A stretch of DNA of 64,000 nt from Polytrichum commune (lineage: Eukaryota; Streptophyta; Polytrichopsida; Polytrichales; Polytrichaceae), in NCBI GenBank assembly GCA_950295325.1, contig OX485809.1, positions 22,694,001-22,758,000 on the forward strand, read 5' to 3'. The notes under the pieces were generated by a model. The model ran no database searches, was not told the origin of the DNA, and saw only the letters and a list, made by a program, of their open reading frames with translations. Positions within the stretch are counted from its first letter, which is position 1. Each line of letters opens with the position of its first letter. The position numbers and the translations under genes were made by a program. Positions 46,717 through 59,620 of this stretch are shown piece after piece.

Positions 46717-49700
46717 ATGATAGGTCTGTTAAACGGAAACTTTATGCAAGGCGAATCAAGGATGTCTTTACTCGCCATGGATACGTCGAGTTTGTTTGAC
46801 CCTTTTGCATACCCTCCCGAGATTGACCCGGAGCCACCCAAGCCAGAGGCAAAGTTTCGAGAGAAGCTGGAAATCAAACCTTTACGGCATCAAGAGCCTC
46901 AAGTGAAGGTGGGTTCGTGAACTTTTTCCCTCCATCACATTTGTGCTTAGGATGTTCTCTGAATTGCACATGTCTTATACATGATTTATCTGCTGTTTGG
47001 AAATCACTTCCGGCGTATGAGATGGACATGCGTGTTGGCACAATTTAGAAGTTTACTATAGTAAGGACCTCCACTCCTGGGTATCTGTGGAAAGTTTTTG
47101 GATTTGTTAGGCAGCATCCAGCGAAGTCTGTATTGCCTTTGCTTCTTATGGACTGCCACCCTGTCCTTGGAGGGGGTCTTGACGGTAGTTATGTCAATGC
47201 CTTTTTATCATCATTTCTTCATTAGTTCAACCATTCGCTTTATTGTGGTGATGAAATGACTATTCGTAGCAGTTTTCCAGTACAGTAACCTTTCAAGGCG
47301 GATCACATTCGAAAGAACATCGGATGGCTATCTAGTTTGGCATGTCTGTCTTTCTCTATAGAGGCTGAAACTGGCAGTGTAATGAACCTTATCTATGAAG
47401 TATGCAAAGAGACCATGGCACGGTACTTTTATGGCGAGTTGTTCATTATGTTTGACTATGTGGGCATGATGATGGAGATTAACTCTTCATGGTCAGAAGA
47501 TCTTGCGTTATATGTCATCGAGAGTTGTTGTGTTTGGAAGTTTGTGGTCTGATGTGCTGATTAACATAAGTGGACATTATAGTCTACCAACATGTGTTGC
47601 CTACACCTCCACCTTATCGGGGATCTGCAGATTTGATGTTGATGTGTCTGGCTACGTTTCCCAATTTTAGTGGCTGCTGCGAAGGCTTTGTAATTTGTTT
47701 TTTGTTGACAGCCTTGTTGCTAAGCATCTTAGTACATGGGGTTGGGTGACGTTGTCAATGTAAGAAGTATTGTCTGGTTTTGCAGACATATTTTGCTTTG
47801 AGGGAGCCTGAGTTTAAGACCCGAGAAAATCAGGGTGTCAGTGTTAAAGAAGTCGTTGATGTGACGACACATCATTACCAGTCAAAGCTTAAGGTATAGT
47901 TTCTCTACTTGAGAGAAATTATGCCATCCATTTGCTTACATTTTTCATCAAAAAATAGCTTTTAATTTCTGTCGTGCTATTTGCACCGATTGAGGCTGCA
48001 ACTGGGATCCTAGTTCCGAATTCGGTGATGGATAGTCTTGCTCATTTCGTGGAAACAGACAAGAGACCATTTGTAGTTTGTTATGACGTTGTGTCATACT
48101 TTATTCGCTACCTACCAGTATTTAGTGAAGTTTGCCTTACAGGGCACGCATGTTTCACATTTGTTTCACCTCGTTGTGCATACACTTGATTGCGTGTCAC
48201 TTTGTGGCACATCCCTCCTCAGGAGACTTGTCTTAGTCCAACTTTCAGTATTTCAGTTTCATTGATTCGTAAAGACGTACATTTAGGAGATTTTGAGATC
48301 ACCTTTCCAGCATTAGAGTGTTGCCTTGTCTGTGTGTTGGTAGCATTCCGTGTGACTGATAGTTTAAAGTTTATTAGGTATGCTTTAGTCATTCGTGCAG
48401 TTTTGGTTGTATTTGTACTTGCAACACATTAAAGGGAGTCGTTGTACTTACATTGACCTTGTATGTATAATTTCTGCATATTCTTTTGATATGTGGTCCA
48501 AAGAACGTTGTCTTTAAAAAGTTAATTTGTTGGTATGTTCTGCAGATGGTGGATACACTTTCTCCTCAACCTGCCTCGGACATGCACACTGTCCGGCAAA
48601 AGCTGCGGGACTCTCTGACTTCTGCCCTGGAGATGGTCGTGAGTAAACAGTTAGTCAAGAATGTGTTGGGTGTAGTGAAAGACTCAAAGAAGGATGTTGC
48701 GGAAATCAAGAGTATGTCTAAGTTTGAAGTATCGCATCCGGACAGCGTGTTACAGGTGAGGAGGCTACTCTTTATGTTGGCCTGGATCATAGGTTATAGG
48801 TATACTGGTGATGAAAATATTTGGAGATGTCTTTGTATGCTTTCCTTGTTGGGGTAAGGAAGAGATGTTCACGAGGTCCACTCACGAGGTGTTCTCTTCA
48901 AGTATTATATATATCACTGCTGGATGCCAAGAGCTCTTGAATGCTTTTGAAATTTTGTTCTTGCAGTGTGCATTCTGATGCTGGGTATTTAAATGCCCAG
49001 CTTGCTCAGATCTAATGAAGTCACTGATGCGTTGTTCTTTTCACAGGAAAACGGTGATGCAAATTCTAATCGACAGAATGGTGACGATTCACTTGTTGTG
49101 GATCTTGGATTCCTCGACAATGAGGCTGGAAATAAAGATGAAATTGGAGGAGAGTCGCCATTTCCTGATCAGCTCCTTTTTAACGGAGCAGAAGCTGGGT
49201 CAAACTATGACCAATTGGAGCGTAGTGAAAATACAGATGTTGCTGAATCACCTTTAAAGAAATTAAAGACACAGTTTGGCAATTCTGACTCTTTCCACAG
49301 AAAGCTAGAGATTGAGGAGAAAGAAGGCAGAATAGCAGTAGAGGATGTGAAAGGAGGGCTACATCTCATGGACCAAGCAAGGAAACTTGCTACAGTTATT
49401 GAAGCTGAGTTGTTCAAGCTGTATGGTTTCAAAAAGACATACAACCAAAAAGCTCGCTCACTTTTATTTAATCTCAAAGACAAGAGTAATCCAGAGCTTC
49501 GGGCTCGAGTGTTTTCTGGTGAGATCACCCCTGCAGATTTATGCCGCATGAGTGCTGAGCAGCTTGCCTCTAAGGAGCTCTCAGACTGGAGAAATGCTAA
49601 GGAACAAGCTCTTGATAAATGGGTTGTTCTCACTGATGCTGATGTTGTTTCTGGAAAGGTCGTCAAAAAGACTCACAAAGGGGAGTTTGTGGTCGATGTT

Positions 49701-52700
49701 CAAAATGAGAATACTGTGGATATTATTCCAGTTGTTACGCGTTCAGTTTTCCCTCAGAAAGACAAATTAGAGGCAAAATCCGAAAATGTCGCCCCCGAAC
49801 ACATGGAAACATCTGTCAATGATACTGCTGATTTCAGAATTCTGAATTCACCACACAGTGGCAGCTCCCCTTCTCTGAAACGAAGCAGGTCTGGGAATAG
49901 CACTCATTTAGAATCCTCTCAAATAACCGCCAGCAAACCAGAGGAGGGGTTGGTTCCATCAGAAAGTACACCAGAAAGATCAGATCCCGAGTTGATGGAG
50001 GTAGAGAAGGGGTTACCTGCAATTCTTTCTCTTGATGAATACATGGATGCCCAAGTCAATGATTCTCAATCAGGATATCAAGAAGATGTGTTTGAAGATG
50101 CTCCCATTGAGCCCAGGGCCTCTGTGAAACATACTCACTCCTCTGAAGTTCATGAGGCTCTTGACATTAGTGGCTCACCTAATCCTTACAAAGCAAATGA
50201 AGATGCTGGTTTGAGCAACTCTGTTAAGAGTCCAAGTGCGAAGGATGGGGAGGATGCAAATGCACCAGTGAAGCAAATTAGCGACCCTGTCATAAGCAAA
50301 AGGGAGGAAGCTGGAGTTGTCTGGGCTGGTCAGATTCAATTCAGCAGTAATCGACAGTCCACCCTATCAGTAATTTACCAAAGGTGTGTCTTGCTTGAAC
50401 TATGTGAAGGATTTGTCATCGAAGCCCTTGCACATTTCTAATTTTGTGTATAGTTTATGGGTCTTTATTGGATTGTAAAGACAAGTAGATAACTTTACTA
50501 AAAATTAAGAGTATCTAATCTACCTTTGATTGGGACTGTGGTGACGTAGAGTGTATGTTGTGAGATTCTGTTGGTTTTCTGCTTTCTGAATTACTTTCAT
50601 TTTGCTTTGGGTTGAGTATCTCTGTTGATTGTTATTTTATGAGTATGTGTAGTGTGATCAACTTAGGCACTGATTAATCTCATTGTGTGACATCTCATGT
50701 GCACTTGTTAGCTTTTTGTTTCTGGAGATTTGAAGTGTATCTAGCTAACCCATGTGTTTTGTTATGCAGTGGTGAGAGAGTAGATTTGAAGAATTGGCCT
50801 AAGTCACTTGAGTTGAAAGGAAGGGTGAGGTTAGCGCATCTGGACAAGTTTCTCCAGGATTTGCAGCAGTCTCGGTCCCGCGCAGTCACGGTACAGCCTC
50901 AAGCTTTTGTGACAATTTTAATGTTGATATCATGCTCATGCAGAACATATTGGACAATTTATAAGCAATGGTTCCACATACATTTTTTTTGCAAATTCCA
51001 GACTTGTTTGTTCTCTTCCCATTCACTCACAATATATGCTAAGGAAGCATGGAAGTCACGATATGCTAACAAGTATGATTAACATAAACTTGTAGGAGAA
51101 GATAGTTCCCTTGTTCAATGGTTGTGTTTAATATTCGTGCTATTTGGACATCATGCTTCTGAAGAATCTGGTCATTTATGCTAATGTATCAACTACAAGC
51201 TACCAAGGAACAGTTTATAACCATCACTGATTTTAAGCACATGCATGGTCGTTTAAGTGTCCACCTTTTGAGACCAAGCAAGGCTGCTTTGAGAATTATG
51301 GGAGTGGAATCCTGCTGAGATACAGCATGGTAAACTTGGATGCCAGATATGATAAAGAGGATGTTCTGTCTGCTATAAAAGACAAAGTGGTTACATAGCA
51401 AGAGTTGTGGATGGCTCATTGGGATGAGAGTTTGTGGTATGCAATAGTTTCTTGTTAACTTATTTGTATTAAGTTTCAGTTTGTAGCTGTCATCTGCAAC
51501 AAGGGCTTACCTAGTGACCCTTCCTTCTGGTTCGAAATAACACAACACATTTAATGCAAGACTCGGCATACCTGCTTTGAACACTTACCATAACATTGAG
51601 CATAAGGTTAAAATCGAGTACTAGCTTTCGAGCGTTGAGCAGTGTTTCCAACATTGGATTTGTCAAAATAGCTATTATGTACTCTTGTTTGCGTTGAAAC
51701 GAGTACTACCTCTGAAATTCTATCACTCTATATTGCAATTACCAAGGGCGTCCCTGGGCAGGATGTGAGATGTTATTTTAGTCTACCAGGATATAATTAG
51801 CTTAATATGGACACGTGCAGAGGCCATGAGAATGACTTGCACATACCTTATTGATCTGCTTAAGGTTGGGCCTTATTGCATGATATAATTAGGTGGAGCC
51901 CATTTCCGCTGAGCAAATTTCTTTTGTGAACATGTTCAATGTGACTATGCAAGACACTGGGTAGAATTAAGTTGGGTATTGCAAGCCATGTCTACAGCAA
52001 GAAAGCATCTTGTTTAGAAATGGTGCAGAAGTTTTTCGATCTCCAGATTTTGTTCCAACAGCTCCACATTCTGGTATCTCCAGGAAGTCTGCTCTAAATG
52101 CATCTACATTATTGGCAAAATGTCATTGATACTATTGAGTATCGTGCCATTGATTTCCAACTCTGTGCGTTGTGGTAGCTAAATGAGTGGTGATAGTCAT
52201 TAAGCACTCTTAGAGACTCCTGGCTGCACATTAGTGAGCTATAGGTGGAACAGAGAACAAATCTATCATGTTTATTTTGTCCCATAAAGCTGTTCGTAGT
52301 GAAACCTTGCTGGACAAGGCATGAGCTGTTGTTAGCAGAGAGGAGGGAAATATTTTAGTTAGTTAATCAAAAGCAATATCCAAATGACATTTTTACAAGG
52401 GTGTCTCATTTTGAGTGAGTTACTTACTCAAATTTGAGTTATCAAAACTTCTGGTTCAGTTTCTTAGAAATAACACACCATTCCTCGCAATAAACCAACA
52501 CATATAATAGGTACTAGAGCTTGTCAACATGGACCCTGGTGTAGCATCTTTCAAGTTGCAACCTATAGCTGACCTCTTGTGCAATCTATGTTCTACTACA
52601 GAATGCAACTCTATGTATGGCCTGGTAGTGTCTTGCAAGTGGCAAGCTTTTCATGTTCCTTGCTGTGATTCCTAATCTCTGGTCCAGTGATTCATGTGCA

Positions 52701-55127
52701 CTTTGAAGGGCAGGGTGGTATGTCTAGCCTGTGCAACTTTTGTGCAAGTGAGGGTTGCCTCTATTAAGCAAAAGTTGCTTGTATCCATGTTGGAGTTGAC
52801 TTTCTTAGCCAGAACGTTGAGATTATCACAAGCAGTGACATGTGGGTTTTTTTAAGGAGTCAGTGGGAAGTCAATTAAGCCCTTTGTGGTTTGGTGATTG
52901 TGATCTGCAGTTATACTTTCAGTCCTTAGATTACTTTGCTATAACTTGAAGTCGTGCAATTTATTCACCAATTTTCGAGTGTAAATTGTGGATATTGTTT
53001 TCTAAAAGTATGCAATTGTCCTGGTGGCTTTCAACTTGTACATCTTCAAGTTCCACTTCCAAGCAGCGTGGTTCAATTTACTGCAGTCTAACCCCCAACT
53101 TTGATGATAAAAATTCAGAATTGCGTCTTTTACAGTCCATTACCTACATTTTTTTTAATAATTTATATGAAAAATTCACTCACCTTGGAGTAATGTATGT
53201 TTGATTGCAGGTTGTATCACTATTTGTTCAGGAGGGGATTGCTGATCAGAAAAATGTTGCAGCACATGTGAAAGAGGTTTGCTACCTACTCTTCCATACT
53301 AAGCTTTCGTTGATGCAGATGACTTGTAAGGGTCATGAAGATCTAAATTTCTGGCCCTTGAAGGGTTTGTTATTTGTCCATGATCAAAAGTTTGTCTTTA
53401 TTGTGTTGGTCAGAGTTTTGGAGTATTGTTTGGCTTTCTCAGTAGAACTGCATGAAGTAACTGTTCTGGTGAAATTGTAATCTGCTTGATAGAGGCTTTG
53501 CAGCTGTTTACAAGAGTTTTGTAGATAATGCTACTTCAATCAGAGCTCTTGGAGTTCTTGATTGCTTAAATTTGCTGGAGAGTATAGGAACGTCTGTTTA
53601 TGTCTTTACCACTTGATATATGCAGTGGCTGGATTATTTGATCTAATATCTGGGGAATGGTTTGGCAGGTTTCAAGTCAATATCAAATGGGAGATAGAGT
53701 GGGCTTTGTGGAACCCCGGTCTGGCTATGAGCTCTACCTACTTCCACCAGGCACTGGCACTATGAAGCTTCTGAGTGAGCATGGGCATCCTGAGATACTT
53801 TCAGAATCACAAGGCAGGGAGGTAGTGTTAGTGGGTGTTATTGTGTGGCGTAAAAGCCAATTATCAACTTCTAGGCTGCCTGACCGTAACAATAATGTAA
53901 AGAGACATGCGGTTGCATCTTCAAGTCATCATGAGTCCATTTCGAAGAGTAGTCGGGCTGGTGTTGGTTTGGGAAAAGACCCAGCAGGCAGTGACCATAG
54001 ACCGAGTTTGCGAGGCGGTCCCCCTAATGTAAGCTCTGCTTTATCATCAATGCATCTTACTAAATTTCAAGTTGAGTCTCCCACGAAAGAAGACACCTCC
54101 CTCCTCACTAGGAACTTACCCCCTCTAACTCCTACTAATGCAAATGTGCTAAATTCTCACCATGTTTCCCATGCTGCCATCAAACCCCCCTCTGACACGA
54201 GTGCCGATATCCCTCCTGGGTTCTCCCTCCGACAGAGTGACTCTTCTCTAGGACCGTCTGTTGCACTCAGGCAATCTCCATCTTTGTCTGCTGCGCAAGG
54301 TGGTCGGGATGCCCCTCCTGGATTCTGGCCCCGGGCTGCTCCTCAAAGCACTCTGGCCCAGCGGCCCTTACTGGAAGATGATGATGATGATGATGATCTT
54401 CCCGAGTTTGATTTTGGTGGTCAAAGTGTATCTGGAGGTCTGCCTCCCTCCACTCAGTTCTCAGGGTCCAACTTAAGTGGTCATCCTACTCAGTTCCAAG
54501 CTCGTCCCGGTCCCTCGCCTGCTGAGTCTCATACTCCTCCCAACTCTTCTGAGTTCCCCCCTGCTGCTGGGTTTCCACCCGGCCTTCCTCCTCCTCCTCC
54601 TCCTTCCCAGGATCCTACTACTTTCCTTCGCAGAAATCCTCCTCCCTATGCCAATGGAGGAGGTCCTGTAGTTGCTATATCTGGAGTGGGGCAAGGGCAA
54701 GGGCAAGGGCAAGTCATGTTAGGGCACTTGGGACCTCCACCGCTGCAGGCTAATGTTGCACAATATAGTGGTGTGAGCCCACCACCACCACCGCTGCCAC
54801 CACCACAGCAGGGGAATCCTCTTCCTCGAAACGATCTGCCTGAGTGGTGCCCTTCAGCCCAGTTCCAGCTCTGGCCCCCTCCTGTGTATGAGACCGACCC
54901 ACGTCAGATGGGGGCTGCCCCTTCTCGCCCTCCCTTTGATCCGTCTGGGCCCCCACTACCAATGCAGGAAATAAATTGGCCCCCTTCCCAACAGCAGCCG
55001 CCCCCACAACAACAGCAACAACAACAGCAACATCAACAGCAACATCAACAACATCCATCTCTTCCTCTTCCGCCGCCGCCTCATTATGTACAAGAACCGC
55101 CACGCAACTTTCAGCCGCCTCAATGGC

Positions 55128-55158
<31 letters not shown>

Positions 55159-55432
55159 TTCTAGCCATTTCCAACAGCAACAACATCTTCCTGCTAGGCC
55201 GAGTGATCTGAGAGGCTCCTATGGTTGGGAATCTGCTGCCCCTGCATGGGATGCCAGCACTCGCGGTGGCCGTGAGCCAGCAGGAGGAGGCAGCATTGAG
55301 CAAAATAGGGATACTAGGAGTAGAGTAGAGCCTGCAGCAGCTCGTGCCAAGGACCCGCGTATGAGCGAGCTCTCCTGGCATGAGCGAGAGAGGGATCAAA
55401 ATGGTGGCAGGCCTGAGTTTGGGCGGAGGTAG
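46717..55432 (+). CDS. TFIIS central domain (TFS2M) and SPOC domain protein
   Basis: Plant proteins with this pair (related to yeast Bye1 and animal PHF3/DIDO) bind RNA polymerase II and act in transcription elongation; SPOC domains read phosphorylated peptides such as the Pol II CTD. Seven exons join in phase: 46717-46908, 47786-47893, 48546-48755, 49047-50383, 50770-50890, 53211-53276 and 53669-55432, giving 1265 aa. TFS2M starts in exon 3 (TVRQKLRDSLTSAL), is interrupted by an acidic insert, and resumes near residues 280-355 (KARSLLFNLKDKSNPELRAR, ADLCRMSAEQLASKELSDWR). SPOC runs from VVWAGQIQF (~595) through LKNWPKSLELKGRVRL to VVLVGVIVWRKS (~740). The C-terminal ~500 residues are Pro/Gln-rich with poly-Asp and poly-Gln/His tracts. 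No PHD finger is present. Start is uncertain: in-frame ATGs at 46717, 46744, 46762 and 46774. The 2.3-kb intron between exons 5 and 6 contains no recognised gene. Confidence 0.92.
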
Positions 55433-56490
55433 TGATTTTTATGTCTCCACAAATTATTGTGTTGTAGCCGCAACCACAGCATCAGCAAGTGACCAGGAGA
55501 TTTTAGTTTTCCAATGTGTACCATGTAATTTGACAAAGATATAGTGGAAAAAAGGGAAGTGCTCTTATGGTCTTTCTGTCGCTTTCCTCGAGCGTTTACA
55601 GAATTTTGATGATAACATAGGTGCTTCAGTCCTCTACATGAGCGAGTTGACATGAATATCCGTGTGTGAACATCTGACTCACTACTCCAATCCATGACAT
55701 GCTCTAGTTATGGGAACATCAGATCCTATGTTTTGTTATTATGGTAACAATGATAATTTGTTAATGTTGGTGCAAGAATCATGCTCATATAATTAGCTGT
55801 CACTAGGGACTCATCATTCTGCAGTGAAATAGTCATGTTCCGAACTGTCTGGGTTGTGATGTGAAGATAGATCCCATAGGCTAGCGGATGAGTTTAGTTC
55901 CTGGATGTTGTATAGAATGGATTTTGTTATTGACCTGTTTCTAAATATGTCAGTCAGGATGCGAAAAAGTTTCAACAAACTCGTGCAGCAAGTTTCCTAG
56001 CTGTTGATAATGGGAGTTCTGCATTCCAAGCAGTGGATGTGTATGGTTCAGATTGTTTCTTTGATCTGCTTTTAGACACAAGTTTTTAGGATGGATCTCA
56101 CATTAATCTGAGATGCATCTGAATACAACTCCTGTAAAGTAATAAAAATATGGTCAATTATAGAATTTAATGAGTACTAAGATGTGTAAACAACTTGATG
56201 CAATAAATATTTTGTTTCCTTAAATGGACGCACGGACTCCATTGTTGTGAAGATCTGAAAGAAAAGAGTTGAGGCTAGGTGTGAATCTTACAAAGAGTAT
56301 GATAGTGAAGAGAATAATAAGCTTTGCTTACAATCACAACTGGAATGGGTTTATCCCTCCTGCGCCCCCCCGCCCCTTCCAAAAAAAAAATGTGAAAATA
56401 GAAATCACAAGATACTGTACCTCATGGGAAGAATACAATTGTAAATCAGGGTATTATCTCTCTCTCTCTAATTGAACACTTTGTAACTAA
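55433..56490. other. 3' UTR and flank of the SPOC/TFIIS gene
   Basis: No ORF of note. 'aataaa' at 56201 and an AT-rich context would suit polyadenylation, but this is weak. The stretch ends at the target TAA of the next MITE. Confidence 0.45.
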
Positions 56491-56978
56491 GGGCCGCTTT
56501 ACACTTGAGTTCAAGTTGTTATATGTAATTATGTGATTGTTTGAGAAGCCAAAGATGGTCCAAGTTCACTTTACACTAGATCCTAAGGGTCTAGGGATTC
56601 TATTTATTTGAATAGGTGAAAAATCTATATGGTGTCTTACATGGCAACAAGTGGATAGATTTTCATGCTCTAATGGAGATTATATTAGGTCCATAAAAAA
56701 GAGATGGATTTGATGCAAAATTAGGGACCATGATAAGTAATAATTGTCATTGGAATTTAGCAATAAACCATTGTGAGGTCTTGGACTACCTATTGCTTTG
56801 GACTATCCATAGAATACCTTGTGGTCACTCTACACGGTCCACTTCCATTGAACACTAAGCTTGAGGGCCCATCAATTGCAAAATTAGATTTTTATTTTGC
56901 ATGGTATGACCTTTGGATGATTTTCAAGGAACCTTACATTTCATGGTCATGGCTCTTGGTTTGTTTGTAAAGCGGCCC
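56491..56978. mobile_element. Tourist-like MITE (PIF/Harbinger type), 488 bp
   Basis: Perfect 13-bp ends, 'gggccgctttaca' (56491-56503) and 'tgtaaagcggccc' (56966-56978), flanked by TAA on both sides (56488-56490 and 56979-56981). GGGCC ends with a TAA duplication are diagnostic of PIF/Harbinger MITEs. The interior is non-coding. Confidence 0.92.
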
Positions 56979-57428
56979 TAAACTGTCCACTCGAAAAATA
57001 CGGTTGGCCCTCTATAGGTGTTAGAGTTGCTTTAAGTGTTATGAAAATTGAAACTCTATAAGTAGGAAGACTACCAATGTTAAGACTCTTCCTTTTACAA
57101 GTAGACAGAGAAAAACATCAACTTCTCGAGGAAGCAAGCATGAGTGAAGATTATCCTTGCTTGCATCCTATGAATTTTTCTTCATATGGACACTTCCATC
57201 TTCACTTAAACACTTTGTGATGATACCCTCCATATGTGTTGATTAACAAATTCCTTCATTGATCTTCTTATGTGAGCCAACAAACGCGCAACATACAATA
57301 AAGATATTCACCTCATAATAACAACAGTTACTTCCTAATGTCTAAAAAAAGTAATGCCTCAATTTTCCACTATGTTGTGAGCAATGCCTCGCCCTCAATG
57401 TATGAAAGGGCACTTGTGTTGACATAAT

Positions 57429-58484
57429 CAATGTCCGGGGAGAACTGGTATTTAGTGTAATGGCAACCGGTTGGTTTTGTGAAAAGTCCGGTTGAATTGG
57501 GAAAGTGGAGGATGTGAAACCGGTGCTTTTGAAAAAAAAAAACGGACTTCAACCGGCAACCATTTTGAGGAGGGGGATTTTTACCCGGATGAATTGTGAA
57601 ATAGGCAGATTTCATCCGGTTTGATTCATCTAGGGCCGGATATCATATGGTTCTAGGGTTTAGGTTATGTGTTCGTTCTAGGCTTGTAGCGATTCGGTGA
57701 ATGGTGGACATGCGAAGCTTTTGCTTCATTATTGCATTTCATTGTTGATGGCTAGCATTTAGAATGTATTATGAGTGTGTTTATGGAAGATCTTCGTGGT
57801 GATCTTGATAACCTACTAATGGAAGCCATAGCTTTATGGAGGAACTCTACAAAGTTTAGATGGTTGTTTTCACATCCACAAAGATACCTTTCACGGCGTT
57901 TTCCTCTTGAAGGTGAAGATGATATTGCTGATTTTGACTCTAACAATTGATTAATTTCATTTTTGTATATAGTATGGTATGTTAGGTTACTCTTTTACCA
58001 TGTTGTGGCCTCAAATCTAATATGAGTTTTTAAGACCTAAGTATGATAGAAGAGTAAATCCACAGCCATCAACCGGTTGATGGGTTATTTTAGGTTCAAT
58101 TCCTGCTATGGATAAATTCTTGATCATTGTTGTTGTTTCTTGTCTGTAATGAATTCTTGATCATTGTTGTTGGATGTTGATATCATTACATATTATTGTT
58201 GTATGTTGATATTTTCTTTGGATGTTGTTGTTGAATGGTGTGTGTTGTTTGTAGATATAATTTTGCTACATTGGAAAACCAACTTACTTATCAATGCCCA
58301 AGTTTTTGGCCGGTTGTCATTACAATGAAGAGGAAATTAGCTGGCACTTGAAAAAAAATATAGGATATTGGCCGGTCCAAATTAATGGCAACAAGTTTGC
58401 AACCTGTCAAATCCTGAAAAAACCGGTAGAAGTTGTGAAGGGGCGGATTTTAGCTGGTTGAGCTAAAAAATCTCTCGAACCCTG
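57429..58484. mobile_element. hAT-like element with perfect 8-bp target duplication (1056 bp)
   Basis: A perfect duplication, gacataat, borders it at 57421-57428 and 58485-58492. The ends 'caatgtccggggaga' and the reverse complement of '...tctctcgaaccctg' are weak inverted repeats starting with CA. The left end resembles the MITE copies A and B ('cggggagaac.gg', 'aaccggttg'). The interior has many CCGG motifs and one short ORF (57771-57950). Confidence 0.78.
57771..57950 (+). CDS. Short ORF (59 aa) inside the hAT-like element
   Basis: ATG to TGA with a protein-like composition: MSVFMEDLRGDLDNLL, then ALWRNSTKFRWLFSHPQRYL, ending in an acidic EDDIADFDSNN. It is preceded by sequence without a clear acceptor. 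It may be the remaining C-terminal exon of a transposase or a captured host exon; I cannot assign a family. Confidence 0.35.
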   Translation: MSVFMEDLRGDLDNLLMEAIALWRNSTKFRWLFSHPQRYLSRRFPLEGEDDIADFDSNN

Positions 58485-58849
58485 GACATAATACAATTGT
58501 GCTTAAGTTTTTATTTATTGCAAATTATGCTTTTACCTCGGCCACCTCTAAGGGTCTCCAATGCTTGCCCCCTATCATGCATCTTTTTTGAACTAACCCT
58601 CATAACCCCCCTCATTAACACATTCCATGTAATACTCCTATATAGACAACCAATTTAACTTGAACCTTCAACCAATTTCACTATATGTTGTGAACAATTT
58701 CATGATTGAGTACCCATATTCACAACTTCACAAAATCAATTTCATGAGCATTATCACTTTATCTCACAGAGACGGTACATCATGCATAAGATTCTCCTAA
58801 TCACTCCCCATGACTAGTGCTATGAAAATTATGATTGACCTCTCTTAGC

Positions 58850-59620
58850 CAACCTTGGACCATGTTTGCACTAATTGCTTGTATGTCATCATTAATGTGA
58901 CTCGATAATGTTCAATGATTTTGGAGATCATTCCACCATACATGGCTTTTGATGTGTCCAAATACTCATTTGGAGTATTAAAAATTGGACTACTGTATAT
59001 GATGGCAAACAGAAGTAGAAGTGTCCAACATCTTCAAAAGCTTGTTGTATTTCACGAGATCTTCCAAATGGGACATTGTCCATAAGGATGAACCTTTGTC
59101 GTCTATCAAGGCTAGAAATGGCCTTGGTGAATGAATTCTAAGAACTTGTATGTATTGTAGGCATCAAATGCGACATTGTGTGCAATGACTCCTTCACGTC
59201 CAACTGCAACCACCAAAGATAAATTTTGACCTCTTTGAGTTGGATGAATTTGTTGGCATCTTCGTCCTCAACAAACCCTTTCAAATTGACATGTCCAATG
59301 TAAATTGAAACCAACCTCATCCACATATACAACATCAACCATACAACCACTGAGCTCAAAAACTTTTGACACCACTCTTTATGCTTTCTAAGATGTTCTT
59401 CATTGTTATATTCATCTAGTTCATATTGCATCAACTTGAGAGTAAATCTAGCTTGCCTTTGAATGGCTTTTGAATCAAAACTGATAGATACATGGTGTGG
59501 GAGTTGAAAAACTTCATTCAGGACAATGGAGAGATTTTATGGTGAAGTCTAGATCTGCATCAAGCCTTTTTACTAATCATTGAATGTGCTCATTCTGTAA
59601 AATTGGATAGCAAACACCGC
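58850..59620 (-). pseudogene. IS630/Tc1-mariner (DDE_3) transposase, frameshifted
   Basis: Reading the minus strand through several frame changes gives, in order, LMQYELDEYNNEEHLRKHKE (linker after the HTH), VDVVYVDEVGFNLHW (first catalytic Asp), TQRGQNLSLVVAVGREGVIA, HNVAFDAYNTYKFLEFI, then RFILMDNVPFGRSREIQQAF (second Asp) and finally GHFYFCLPSYT and SKAMYGGMISKIIEH. This is the order of an IS630-Tc1-mariner transposase. Stops and at least three frameshifts rule out function. Terminal repeats were not found. Confidence 0.8.

Noticed and set aside
46161-46799. ORFs of 109-158 aa on both strands before the SPOC/TFIIS gene
   Set aside because: No family resemblance, overlapping on both strands, and in conflict with the first coding exon. 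Treated as promoter/5' UTR.
54750-55399. Minus-strand ORFs of 117 and 147 aa over the end of the SPOC/TFIIS gene
   Set aside because: They are shadows of the repetitive CAA/CAG and Pro codons and have biased Leu/Val/Met composition.
10165-55432. Functional cluster of chromatin and elongation genes
   Set aside because: Genes lie on different strands, 5-15 kb apart, separated by transposons; no shared regulatory sequence seen apart from unrelated repeat arrays.
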